Positions 48,500 to 59,751 of a DNA stretch of 64,000 nt are shown piece after piece; the stretch's first letter is position 1; each line of letters opens with the position of its first letter. Below the pieces are notes generated by a model. The model was not told the DNA's origin. It did not search any database and saw only the letters and a program-made list of their open reading frames with translations. Origin of the DNA: Marasmius tenuissimus (Eukaryota > Basidiomycota > Agaricomycetes > Agaricales > Marasmiaceae); contig JAQOTA010000050.1 in the NCBI GenBank assembly GCA_029532415.1, positions 3,472,001-3,536,000 on the forward strand, given 5' to 3'. A program made the position numbers and the translations under genes.

Positions 48500-51400
48500 C
48501 TACTTCTCTCGCCGCTTCCTGGCGCGTTCTCGTTTTGTCTCGAGTTCATGCCATTCACCCTCCAAGGTAGCCAGCCTAGAACAAGAAGATCAGTCAGGAG
48601 GGGAAAACGTATCGAAGCATCAATTCATACCCAATGGGAGGCGAAGCAGGTGGGTCTTCGGTGGTGAAATAAGGTGCTTCCATCGCTTGAGTGGCGGTAA
48701 CCCGCCGAGCCGGGTCGTACTCAAGGAGTCGCTCAGCGAGATCGAGGGCAGCGGGAGACATCCACCTTAAAATGCGGATTCAACATCAATAATCGAGCTG
48801 TTACTGCAAAACGAGCCATCATGAGACTGACTTTCGGAATAGATCCCGGAAGTGGTTCGGGATGGCATCTTTTGGTTTCACGAGCTCATACCATGGAAGA
48901 TTTGCGACATCTGCCCATCTATCCCGGCTCGGTGTGCCAATTATGCGATATATCACATCCAGTTGTGATATCTCGTCGTTCCCTTGGAATACCGGTTTCT
49001 TCGTAAATAGCTCCAGCATGATACACCTAAGACAAGGAGACATGTCAAGAGACTCATACAACCCAGAACAGCACACATACCCTGCACTCCACATATCGAC
49101 CTCCGGCCCATAGATGGTCGCCCCGAACAACAGCTCAGGCGGCCTATACCACAGCGTGATAACACGATTGGTGTAATCTGCTTTACGACGTTTCTGATAG
49201 AATCGAGCCAATCCAAAGTCAGCCAGCTTGAGTTCTCCACGGTTGTTGATGAGAATGTTTGAACCCTTTATGTCCCGGTGAATCACTCCTTTGTGGTGGA
49301 GGTATCCTAAGCCAGCGAGCATCTGGTGGCATAAAGACTTGAGGTGCGCCTCTGTGAAAGAGAACTGCGTTTGGGACAATACGCCAGTTAGGTCGTGATC
49401 CATATACTCAAAGACCATATATACGGATCCTGTTGGGAAGATGAGTGAATTGATGCTGGCCATAATGACAGTACTTGCCGCTTGAAACCATCATCTCATG
49501 CAGGCGCACAACGTTGTCGTGTCGCAGCGATTGTAACAGCTTTATTTCCCTCATAGCAGTGACTGGGAAGCCTTCCTTCTCCGTTTCCATGCGTATACGT
49601 TTCAGCGCGAAATGGGCACCAGTGAGAGTGTTGCGAGCCTTATATACCTTGCCAAACGTTCCTTCGCCCACTTGGCTAACGATGGAGTAGACCTCCCCTT
49701 GAGCGGTTACCGGAGGCACCGACAACCTGGCAGGGGTAGGTATAGGTTCGGATGGTTCGCGAGTCGGAGGAGCCGACATTGGTTCCAGTTCAGTGGTGGC
49801 ACTGGGAGGCGGTGGTTCGGTCGGGGTATATGGTTGTCGCTCCGCAATCAGGCCATAATGGCCTATTTGTTGCATGCCATACGGATCATGGACGGAAGGT
49901 AGGTGCGTATTGAAGGAGCTAAGTTGATAGGTGTAGTTGTTGCTGTCCTTCTCGTGCTCCCCATCAAAGCCAGGGTCTTCCGACTGAGTTTCCGCACGAG
50001 GTGGACTGCTGGAGTCATTACTGACATCCATGTCCTCGTCGTCTCCAGGGAAAAACTTCTTCAACGAGGGTGTTGGATTCTGCCCGATTGGCTTGAAGCC
50101 ACCGCGCTTGTTTCGCACTGGAGACTCGTTTTGAACCTCGTTTGCAGAAGGTAACCGCTCAGGCGCTGGTTGTTGGGAGAGAGATATCGCATTGGACGAC
50201 GATGCGAATTCGTAAGGTGGTCGGGATGGAGGGAGTGATGGAGGAGGCATCTGTTCGGAGCTCGGCATTGGTGTCAGTGTATTCTTGTTATTGCGACCAT
50301 GTCGTTTCTTTGATTTGTTCTCCGCGCGGCCGGTCGGTCGAGGATGTATCGTTCCCGGATTAGAGGCAGTTGGTAGTCGGTGTACGGCGCGTGGACGTTC
50401 ATCAGGACTGCGACTCCTGCTTCGGTCGGTACTGATCGACGACCTCGAAGATATACTTCGTCTTCGTGATTTGTTGAGCTTCCGCGACTGGCGCGGAGGG
50501 GGAGTCATAGATCGTCTCTCCGGGCCAGATACCTGTTTTCGTCGAGCTCTCGAACTCTCGGCGTAGGGCTCGTCAGGTTGTGCTAAGGGACTGGCTTCGC
50601 GTCTTGCTCGTTTTGGTGCTGGTGACAATGACCGTGACCGACTTCTGCCTTTCGAAGAATAATGAGAATAATGGGACTCGGCTGGCGAACGGGACCGGGA
50701 ACGAGAGAATGGCCGCGGGTGCTTTTTTCGAGAAGACTGCTTCGGGTTTCTGTCTGGGGCATGATTATCGCGTCGTTGCCAACTGAGGGTGACTTGAGTT
50801 CATGGGTTATGGAGCAGGAAAGAGAAAATACCTACTTGTTCAAGTGGCTGTCGTCGACTGGCCAGTCTCGTCGATTTTGCTTATGCTGGTTTTTCTTGTT
50901 TTTGTGGTGTTTGTTATGCCCGTTACTTCGCTGGGAGGGCCGACGATGATCAGGAGACTCGTTTTTGTGTGCAGACTTCCAACGGTCAGCGGGCTCCCAT
51001 GAGCGTTCAACTGCAGGGGACTGGGGACGATTCCATTGATTTTCATCTTCCCATGTCTTCCTTCGATTCTCTCGTAGACGAGGCTCCCAACCTGAGTCTG
51101 ATTCCCGCCCTCGGTCCTCCCAACCCACTTCCGACTCTTGACGAGACCCTCGGGGGTCTTGATGCCGATACGAATTTCTGTCGTGTTCTGGTTCATGGCG
51201 TCGTGAATGAGAGTTTCCTTCAGGCCAACGAGAGCGGGAGTTTCTCTCGTCGTACGAGTCATAAGAGTTTGGTGCCGTGGGTTCCCAATTGGCCGTCTCC
51301 TGGTATGAGCCATACGGGTCACGACTGTCTCGATACCGAGGCGGCCATTCGTCTCGTTGCTGTTGTTGCTGTGGGTAATGAGAATCGTTACTACGGCGAG

Positions 51401-51767
51401 CTCCCCATCCCTCTGACTCCCTCGTTTCAACCATGTCGTAGTCGTCCCTGCCAATCCCACGATGATAGCTGTCGTGGTATCCTCCTGCTGGTGCTGCTGC
51501 TGCGTATCTGTCATCCACTGCATCCATACGCCATGTTTCTGGAGGTTCATGGTCGGTTCTGGAAGATGAGGGTTCACGGCCCATATCGTAAGACCCTCTT
51601 CTTTCCGACGTGGGTGTTCTGTAGTTGTCGGAATAGTGTGAATTTGAAGGTGTACGGTGTGAATGTGAGTAGGAGTCTTCATCCGTTCGTGACAACAACA
51701 TCTGATCGTCATCCTGACCCCTACCGCCTCTGTGTTTCTTTCGGTGACGACTTTGCTGAGGGCGCAT
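48500..51767 (-). CDS. CTK1: CTK1/CDK12-like CTD kinase with long RS-rich N-terminus
   Basis: The N-terminal exon (51767 to about 50840) starts MRPQQSRHRKKHRGGRGQDD and is rich in Arg, Asp, Ser, Tyr and Gln. An intron at about 50850-50787 joins it to a second RS-rich stretch (SRSRSRSPAESHYSHY). The kinase domain follows: VGEGTFGKVYKA, FALKRIRME, PVTAMREIKLL (PITAIRE-type cyclin helix), VFEYMDHDLTGVL, catalytic HRDIKGSNIL, ADFGLARFY and T-loop NRVITLWYRPPELL, then GPEVDMWSAGCIMLELFTK. A conserved C-terminal YDPARRVTATQAM precedes a basic tail (TKRERARKRREK). The CDK12/CTDK-I group phosphorylates Ser2 of the RNA polymerase II CTD during elongation. Total about 950 residues. A TTG near 50628 is not the start: the frame continues through the intron. 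Confidence 0.92.
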
Positions 51768-52656
51768 GAGCGAAGTGGAACCAGTTGGTGGGTGAAGGTG
51801 AGTGAAAAGTGGCCGGTCTGTGCAAAGCGAGGTCAAGTCAACGTTACGTATGAAGAACAAAAATCCAGTCCCACAAATGAAGTTATAGCTCTGGCGGCTG
51901 CTCTTGAGATTCTGAAGCCCACTTTGACCTTGTAAAACAGAAGTTGCTGTATAGCAAATGCCCTGTCGACCTAGTGCACGGGTTAGAGAAAATTACCGGG
52001 CTCAGAACCACAGCAAAAAAAGGTTCGGATGACCGACTCACAGATCCCTCGTGCCTTGTTGGGGAGCAATGGAGGGGTTCTCTATTCGTGGCTGATCAGT
52101 ATATGATGGACAGATGCAGTAAGAATAGAGCTATACCAAGGTCTTGTTATATGAAACTAGTCATAAGTTGCTTCGAAGTCAAAGTCAACATTCAAGAAAC
52201 TGATTTTTTGATCGACTCGCGAATAATCCAAAGCGGCAAGGAAACTACCCTCAATCGCTCCCCGTTCCACATTCGCTCGAAAGGCGGCAAATAGCGAGGT
52301 TGAAGAGCAAATGGCTAAAGCAAGCCGAACGGGAGTTGATAATGAGTCTAGGTATGTAAGAGGCTATCGGCCTGCATAACATCACCCTCACTCGACTCAA
52401 ACAAGCGACTCAGAAGCTTTCCAACTTGAGCTCGACACAAATTTTTTGAATGCGGGACGGTCTGGATTAGTATTAAAAAAACTACCATAAAGCAACCACT
52501 ATCGTAATCAGTCGACAACTTCTTCTTTCCAGCGAGTATGAGCAAATATACAAATCGCGAAGCAATATGACGAGTATCTCAGCTGCGGCTTCAATCTTCG
52601 ATTCTTTGATAGTACGAGAACCGAGTCCAATATTCATATCAGCACCGATCTCTTCC
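51768..52656. other. Intergenic region, no gene seen
   Basis: Lies upstream of the CTK1-like gene and downstream of the membrane-protein gene (both minus). No exon, RNA or repeat is recognised. Confidence 0.5.
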
Positions 52657-54632
52657 TCATCGTGCTCTCTCGAGATTAGTGATCTTTGGGGGTCCAGGAG
52701 TCTGAGAGCGCGGACCCATAGGCCGCACACTGATCGTCGGCGTCTGAGTTAATGCTCGTGGCTGACCGGGACCATTCCAAGCCGAGTCCACAACTGGTCT
52801 TCCTTCTGATACCGAAAACGCAGGGTTGTAAGCCCTAGGTGTCAATGTATCGGAAGACGACGATGAGGCCGATCGCGGTTCATGGTGTTCGGATGATGAA
52901 GGGGAAAAGCGGCTAATAACGGGTGCCGAACGGGGAGTGTTCGAGTAAAAGCTATAAATCGTGTCCACGGGTGAGCAGGGCTCCTGAACAGGGATTTTCG
53001 GCAGCGGCGGTTTCCTGAGGTTGTATTTCGAGAGTCGGGTTATGATTGTAAGCTTGGGACGACCTCTCCGAGAAAATACACTCCGAAAACTATGTTGCCT
53101 CCCAGCAGACGAAGATGTTTCCTGTCTTGAATTGGCTGGCGGCATGTGACTCCCGGGTCGCAGCGAGGTCGGATGATTCGCTTGGAGGTGTAGTTTCTGA
53201 GCCTTTTGTGTGTGGGAAGACTCAAAAGTCATATTGCTCCTCGCCGTAGGGGGCGTAGGTTCCTCTGCTGTCCGAGTTCCAGGGGAAACGACGGCGGACG
53301 GATGGGTGTAGACAGAGTGCAAGTCTATCGTGGGCAGATAGTTGGACGCTCGGACGCGGATTGGAGAGGAGGGCAATTTCTCGGAAAACGAGAGCGACCG
53401 CTGGTCACCAGAAGGCTTCTCGTTCCTGTGATCAGGACGGCAGCGAGAACTAAATGCGACTAAGGGAATGTTAATACTGCATAAACATAGACCAAAGAAG
53501 ACACCTACTCATGACGACGAGAGTGCCCAGAGCCACCGGGACGAACAGCCCCACGGTGCTCACTTCGACCGACAACGGGACGACCGTAAGTAACTCGAAG
53601 AGAAGTAGGGCGATCACTTTCTGTAATCGATTATCCTGGAGCAAAGCCATTATCGGCGAATTCTTCTCTTGCGACAGGCGAGGAAACAGGATTGTTGCCA
53701 GACGGGCTATGAAATATAGCTCCAAGAAAATGTACGAAAGCGAGGAGATCAACGACGCCGCTAACACACTGAGGGATATGAGGACAGAGTTATAGACCTA
53801 GACGCCAATTACGCACCGTTGCCTGAGGCAAAAAGACCAATCTAGGACTTGAGTGACCCTTCGATTACTGTTAAATTAGTCTTCAAGGGGAAAAGATAGA
53901 ACGCTTACTCGACTGTCCCGGTATTAAGAGCGCCATCGACGAGTATTAGGACTGGAGATGACGAGTCTGACGATAGATACACAGTTGAAACAAGTATGAT
54001 CACTCACCGAATGTGGCCAGTAGCCAGAACATGACAGTCATTACTTCCCACCGCGGCAAAGCTTTCAATCGGTGGGTCATCACGAGAAGCACAACCAACC
54101 CAAGCAATCTCCCGAACTTCGAGGCCATTTTCCCCCAAGACACCGAGAAAGCTGTCAAAAGGATGAATCCAGTCAGTGGAAACAGATGAGTAACAATTGT
54201 ATGAATGGGCGTACCACATAGGGCTTCCGTCTTGCCCGACATCAACGACACCAGATCGGAGATACTACTCAATACAAAGGAAAGAAACAGGGCAAAGAGA
54301 AGGATGGACAGGGTGGGATCTCTCTCAGAAGTATCGACAGACTTGGTCCCTGATTGCTCTGCTGGGGCTTCAACATCGGGAACAGACTTGAGGGAGCGAC
54401 GTCGAGTGACGAGTTGCGCAAATCTTCCAGCGAGTTCGGTGGATATGAGGGATTGAAAGGCTACCCAGAAGACACATCCAAGGAAAAAGGCAGAAATGGT
54501 GTTACTGGAAGGATGGAGTGTATAAGAATCAACATGTAATAAGAAGGGAGATACGCACAAATCAGGATGGTTCTCTAAGATAGATCCGACCGCCCTAGCA
54601 TTCAAAGTAGGCTTTGAGGAGACATGAAGCAT
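52657..54632 (-). CDS. Multi-spanning membrane protein with disordered C-terminal tail, unknown
   Basis: Starts MLHVSSKPTLNARAVGSILE at 54632. Hydrophobic spans in order: NTISAFFLGCVFWVAFQSLI, LSILLFALFLSFVLSSISDL, LLGLVVLLVMTHRL, VMTVMFWLLATF, a long pair around SVLAASLISSLSYIFLELYF, and VIALLLFELLTVVPLSVEVS with GLFVPVALGTLVVM. That makes six to eight membrane helices, ending at about 53510. A final exon from about 53450 encodes roughly 260 Ser/Pro-rich, basic, presumably cytoplasmic residues (SFRSVFSRRGRPKLTIITR, KYNLRKPPLPKIP). Receptor-like topology is possible but I recognise no family. Exon joins around 53,500-54,000 are only partly resolved. A 49 nt CT-rich sense tract lies upstream. 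Confidence 0.65.
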
Positions 54633-54657
54633 TGATTATCCAGGACCAGCTGAACCC

Positions 54658-54706
54658 GAAGGAAAAGAAGGGAAGAAGGAAAGAAAGGAAAAAGAAAGAA
54701 AGAGGA
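54658..54706. repeat. 49 nt uninterrupted homopurine tract
   Basis: Positions 54658-54706 are only A and G on the plus strand, made of GAAA/GGAA-like units. It starts 26 bp upstream of the minus-strand ATG at 54632, so it is a CT-rich stretch in the 5' leader or core promoter of that gene. Confidence 0.7.
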
Positions 54707-55384
54707 TGCACGCGCTCAGCGCTGCCAGGAGAAAAACACGAAATGAAAACGAATGAAGGAGGCCCGCGCCGTCGGGAGGCTCGCGTTTGTCGGAGGCATC
54801 GACTTTTATAAAAGCCCAGGTTCCTGGTAAAAGCCTAACTCAGATCCCCAATCACGAATTTCGTCAGGGTGAAACCAAGCGCCATCATGACATATGGTTG
54901 AAATCCAACAACTCATCAACGGATGGATGAGAGGCCGTTCGCGACCTGAGCCGACCCGGTTACATTCTGCGACTAGTACATACCAAAGGTGGCGTTTCAG
55001 CACATCGAAGCAGTGCACCAGAATACGCCAGGGTGCGCCTGTGCTGCATTTCTCTTTTTAGGAAGATCTGGAAGCTGACTGCCAGGCTAGCTTACCTTTC
55101 AGTTTCCCTTGGGCTGGAGGTTGAAGACTGGCTTGGGATCAAGGGTGGAAGGTCCACCGGAAATTCATCCTTGAATTTGTCAGATTGACCGATATCAGCG
55201 GTTGCCCTCGGCTGTCGGTTTGGTGGTCAAGGAAGAGCAGGGAAGAGCATGCTGAGATCATGTGGACCCATATTTAACCGAGGTAATGATCCAATAGACG
55301 CCCAACAGACTCTGACAGACGCCCAGCAATAGCAAGGGCTTCCCGGGCGTCTACCACGATCGTTCTCTCCCTTTTACCACCACG
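54707..55384. promoter_or_regulatory. Upstream region between divergent genes
   Basis: No gene seen. Contains the palindromic TATA-like TTTTATAAAAG near 54806 and two short direct repeats: GGGAAGAGCA at about 55231-55250 and GACGCCCA at about 55297 and 55319. Confidence 0.4.
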
Positions 55385-57094
55385 ATGAAGACAATTCTCA
55401 TTGCCTTGGTCCTTGCAAGCTCGGCCATAGCATCTCCCATTCCTGTCAGTATTCAGCCTTCCAACAGCTTCCAATGTCTCGCCGTAATCTTGTCGCTCTT
55501 TCTCTTTGTCTCCATCCTTCTTGCAGCCAAGCATGTCTATGTCATTCGTCGCCGCACTCATAGTGTCAACAAGGCCTCATCCATTTCTTCTCTCTCATCG
55601 AATCAGTCAAACTCGTCTTTCCTTTGTTTTTCTAACGAGAAGACTTCTAAGAGCTCCAAGCTGGGTTTCTTGGTAGGGTTCTTTGGCTCCCCTACATGGG
55701 AGACACGCCTAAATGTCCCGACTCACCCATTCCGATACTCTCTGCTACACCACCTGCGCTCTAGTTGGAATCGCAGTCGTACTCCCTCGCACAAGTCCTC
55801 TCTTTACGAATTTGGCGAGCGTCGTCCTTATAATGCTCGTGTGGTACCCACAGAATGTACAGCCCAATCAAGCACTCTTTGCGCATCTCGCCCAACAATG
55901 AGTCCTCAAGCTCCTACCTATCCTTCAGATGTCTATCTCAACAGGACTCGCCGCTATTCTCTGCCCACGGTATCCGAAAATCGTAATCACAATCATCAGC
56001 GAAAGAGGCACTCCAGTCTCGGTTCTCGAGGTCGCAGAGACTCCTCTTCTACACACAGATTGTCAGCGCTCAATGCGCACACGTCCTCACCCAGAACCTC
56101 GTTCTTTGACTTCTCATCGCCTCTACCAAGCTCGATTCCCACTCGCGTCAAGCAAAAATCTACGGTCAAGCACACTTCTGCCATTCCTCCTCTTCCTCCT
56201 CTCCCTCCCGCGATCGTGTCTCCTCTTGCGTCCGAACTCCCCTTCGAAGACAATTTCTTCTATTCCCAGTCTCCAGTACAAACTGCCCGGTCTTCATCGA
56301 CGCCCACGCACCACAGCGCTTCGCCCACACCCAAGGCCAACACGTCTCTCAAACCTCCTTGTCAAACTCCACGGTCTGTGACTCTCCCCAGACAGCAGAA
56401 CGTTAGGACACCCTCAACTCGCAGTAAAAAAACTCCTCCTATTGGGCCCTCGCCCCTACGAATCGTAACGCTGCCTGAAATGTCCATCTCCGAATTTGGC
56501 GCTCTATCACCCAGGATCTCGTCCCATCTCGTCGAGGAAGCAACGGAAGAGGCTCGTGCCGGGGAGCGACAAGCTGGTGTCTATCCATCAATCGGGATGG
56601 GATATCCATCGTCTTGGGGCGACCGCCTAAAGTCATCGCTGGGATCTTCCACAAATTCGAAAAAGGAGAGATGTGAGTCGTCCCTGGGGTCTCGTCGCGT
56701 CTCAAAGGCCGCTCAAGACGAAGCCGAGGAAGTCATGCTCGAGATTATACGCGATCTGGTCGAAGAAACGAGTGGATGGGACACGAGCCTCCACATGGAG
56801 GATAGCTTCAAGTCGCTTATCCAGAATGCGGGTATCACACCTCAGAATAGTCTGGATGATATGGGCGATGGCGAGGTCTTTTTGAGTGATGACCTTACGA
56901 AGACGGAATCTGTTGCAACTCGTGTGCAAATCGACCTCGGTTTGCTAGAACTCGATCCTTATCGAATGCAATGCGTCCAAGACGCACATGCTCAGGAGAG
57001 CGGGTTTCTCGCACATGGAATGCCCTTGATGACCCTGGAAGAGGAAGGGGAGGAGGAAGAGGAGGAACTTGGGGATATTGAGGTGAACAGGTGA
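55385..57094 (+). CDS. Intronless Ser/Pro-rich membrane-anchored protein, unknown
   Basis: A single exon of 569 codons in a region where neighbours have many introns. Residues 1-17 (MKTILIALVLASSAIAS) look like a signal peptide and residues about 32-52 (CLAVILSLFLFVSILLAAKHV) like a membrane span, followed by basic YVIRRRTHS. The rest is Ser, Thr, Pro and Arg-rich and probably disordered, with a more conserved-looking C-terminal part: PEMSISEFGALSPRISSHL, then AEEVMLEIIRDLVEETSGWD and a Glu-rich run near the end. The stop is inside AGGTGAGT, a good 5' splice site, so a spliced form adding a few residues is possible. Family not recognised; a cell-surface or endomembrane protein is inferred. 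Confidence 0.7.
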   Translation: MKTILIALVLASSAIASPIPVSIQPSNSFQCLAVILSLFLFVSILLAAKHVYVIRRRTHSVNKASSISSLSSNQSNSSFLCFSNEKTSKSSKLGFLVGFFGSPTWETRLNVPTHPFRYSLLHHLRSSWNRSRTPSHKSSLYEFGERRPYNARVVPTECTAQSSTLCASRPTMSPQAPTYPSDVYLNRTRRYSLPTVSENRNHNHQRKRHSSLGSRGRRDSSSTHRLSALNAHTSSPRTSFFDFSSPLPSSIPTRVKQKSTVKHTSAIPPLPPLPPAIVSPLASELPFEDNFFYSQSPVQTARSSSTPTHHSASPTPKANTSLKPPCQTPRSVTLPRQQNVRTPSTRSKKTPPIGPSPLRIVTLPEMSISEFGALSPRISSHLVEEATEEARAGERQAGVYPSIGMGYPSSWGDRLKSSLGSSTNSKKERCESSLGSRRVSKAAQDEAEEVMLEIIRDLVEETSGWDTSLHMEDSFKSLIQNAGITPQNSLDDMGDGEVFLSDDLTKTESVATRVQIDLGLLELDPYRMQCVQDAHAQESGFLAHGMPLMTLEEEGEEEEEELGDIEVNR

Positions 57095-57437
57095 GTTCAA
57101 CCCCCGCTCGTCGGAGACCTGCGTACTGACTCCATGCCAGTCAGGTTGGTTTAGCCTGGTGAAAGCAGGAAACAATAAGCGAGCCGTCGTCTCCATCGCT
57201 ATCCAAACGCTTTTCTCGCAATGCATTCTTTACCTTGTAGATACGACCAACCGTAACGTTACATTCCTTTACGTTTTCAACGCATACATACAGTCAACAA
57301 ATAAAGTACACTCTTTTGATACATGTAAATGTTCCATACGCTATCCGAATTGCATCACAGTGATACCTGAACCAAGAAAGAAAGGAAACAAAGGAAGGCC
57401 ATGGGTAGATATATAGATGAATGCGTCTCCCACGAGG
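57095..57437. other. Convergent 3' regions
   Basis: Lies between the ends of the intronless gene (plus) and ORC4 (minus). No gene; presumably 3' UTRs, with an AATAAA at 57299 on the plus strand. Confidence 0.5.
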
Positions 57438-59547
57438 TCAGTTCCCTTTGACCTTCTTCCACCAACTTTTTAAACCGTGTTGGCCATTGAAGCCCACGGC
57501 CTTGTCAACGTCGGCGCGTTGAACGGCGCAGCGGTACTTGATGAACTCGCGAGAGGTGTTTGCGGATACAGCGGCAGACACCACGAATATCTTCACAGTG
57601 ATCATGTGTTCAAACGCCTAGGGGAGGGAAGAGTCAGGGCGAGTGGCTCGAAGACGGGGCGTTGTAAAACACTTACACACATGAGTAGTTTCCGACTGAC
57701 TTTGTGCATTCCGATGCTCATTCCGTTCAAATGTACAGGTGCTGAAGTCGAGCCACGAATCTCGTCCCGCACAATGGTGTGCAGCATCTCGAAGGTTAAG
57801 GCCGGATACCCTAGATTCTCAGCACGCATAGAGGCGACGAGAAGGCATAGCGATGGGTACGACATGTCTACGAGACCGGTCAGCCATATTTCGCATCAGG
57901 AAGGAAATGAACTCACTGGGAAGTTGAGGGAATGGTACCCTGACTCGCTGTGTTTCTGCTGACTTCTCCAAAAGGGTAGATGTCGGCCAGGGTGATTTCA
58001 GCGTTAGGCTGAGCACTGTAGCCGTCTGAGCATGATAAGTTCAGTTCAGTGCAACAGAGCGAAACGAAGAACAACGTACCAGTAGCTTACTGAGCACCCT
58101 GACATCCCTGATCAAGGTGAACGTCTCCTTGAAGATCTTCACAGTTTTCTCGTCCTTCAGGAACTCGTCGACCCGACGCGACCACTGCGTGTGGAACGCA
58201 GCACTGCTCTTCAGCTCGGAATAATCCTTGGCGCTTGGAAGGAGCATGTCCCTAGCAACGCGAATCCAGCCCTCAACCTGCTTCGGAGGCGCCGTTCTGA
58301 TCATACGACCGGAGAAACGACTCTTGACTCTCTTTTCGAAGAGGTTGATCGTATCCATTCGAGTGGTGAGACCGATAACGGCCATGCCCTTGTTCTCGGA
58401 TCCGGCCCGACAGCTTTGGACGGTATCAAGGAGAGAGTACAGCATGGACTGGCGAGCATGGAAGGTGAAAAGGTCAAAGGCGTCGAGAATGACAACGGTC
58501 GGTCGCGAAAGTGTCGGGATACAGGATATGAGAGTATGAAGGTGTGAGGCGGGCACGCTGAAGTCGGTGCCGCCTTCTTGAGCGGTATTGTCGGCAAAAG
58601 GGTCATCCTCGTCAGCTTCGTTGTCGAAAGAGAACTGTGTGGCAGCCTGTTGGTTTAATTGGTAGGCAATTTCGTGTATGGCGAGGCGGTCGTTGTACTG
58701 AACCCAGCCCGATAGCCTGATAACTATGGGTTCCTCAGACAGACCAGCAATGCATTGCTCAACGATCTATCGAACAACTCAGTCACTGTTTCTCGTATAA
58801 GGGAAGGCTACCCACCTGAGATTTGCCGCTTCCTCTCGGTCCAAGAACCATACAGCTGTTCCCCTCACCACGATATACAGTACCCTCCAGCAGCCCAGTC
58901 ACCTGTGTGATTGCCGTGGTGTTGGTATCCTCTTCTTCACCACTATCAGCATTGACGTGAATTGTGGGATGCTGTAGCTTGTGCAGGACGGCCCGCTTTT
59001 GGACAGACAATGCGGTTGCTATTTCGTTCGATGACAAAGCCTTGACGTTGGACTTCTGTGGAGATGGCGGACAAACGGTAGCTGGCGGCGAAGGGAGCTT
59101 TATTGACTGGCTTGTGGACGTCATGCTCTTTGCTGGCTCATGGACATCCAACCTGCGTTTCTTTCGAGGGGCCTCGCGAGCGATTTCTTCCTCCTCATTA
59201 TCTGGAGTGGGGTCTTCTATAATGACGCGCTTCCTGGTCTGTTTGCGCGTCGTCGTCGGTTTGGCATCGTCGACCTGTTTAGATTTGGTGGGCTGCGCAC
59301 GTTTGCGGGACTTTGGAGCACTTCGGGCTGGTTTCAATGGCTCTCCTTGGTTGGATACAATGTTGAGCTCGTCCTCACTTCCTGGTTCCTCTTCTTTCTC
59401 TGTGGGGGCAGCGACAGTGCGCCGAGTCGAGCGTGTTCGAGCAGGCTGGGCCTGAGTCGTGGGTAAAGCAGTCCGTGTACGGGCTGTGGAGCGAGTAGCA
59501 CGTGCTGTAGTGGCCTGAGTCTCTGTAGCTTTTCGTTTGGGAGGCAT
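57438..59547 (-). CDS. ORC4: Origin recognition complex subunit 4
   Basis: Starts MPPKRKATETQATTARATRS at 59547. A basic, disordered N-terminal extension of about 200 residues is rich in Ala, Thr, Arg and Lys with several NLS-like runs. The AAA+ domain follows: Walker A MVLGPRGSGKSQ near 58850, IVRLSGWVQYNDRLAIHEIA region, Walker B VVILDAFDLF near 58480, sensor-1 GMAVIGLTTRMDTINLFEKR and FSGRMIRTAPPK. The C-terminal winged-helix part has YPSLCLLVASMRAENLGYPA and LTFEMLHTIVRDEI, ending KSWWKKVKGN. ORC4 is one of the ATPase-fold subunits that bind origins and load MCM2-7. The extended N-terminus is longer than in yeast and may add DNA contacts (inference). It shares a 204 bp promoter with MED20. 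Confidence 0.93.
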
Positions 59548-59751
59548 GATGGGGACGGTGAGGGAGGATGAAGAGGAAGGTAAACAAGTCGAAGTAACAG
59601 TTGAACAAATACAACAAATCCGGCCGGCAATTGACTTTTCTCGATCAGTCACACAATGTGACCTTATCCCAGTTTGGATACCCATTGTGACTAACATCAC
59701 TACCTCCCATTGTTCCCCCAAAACCAACGCCGCACGTTACCGTGCAATGTC
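59548..59751. promoter_or_regulatory. Compact bidirectional promoter ORC4/MED20
   Basis: Only 204 bp separate the two start codons. CGGCCG lies at 59621-59626. No TATA is evident for either gene. Confidence 0.55.

Noticed and set aside
49408..50628. Kinase gene starting at a TTG near 50628
   Set aside because: The frame continues upstream through a 5' intron to the RS-rich exon with ATG at 51767.
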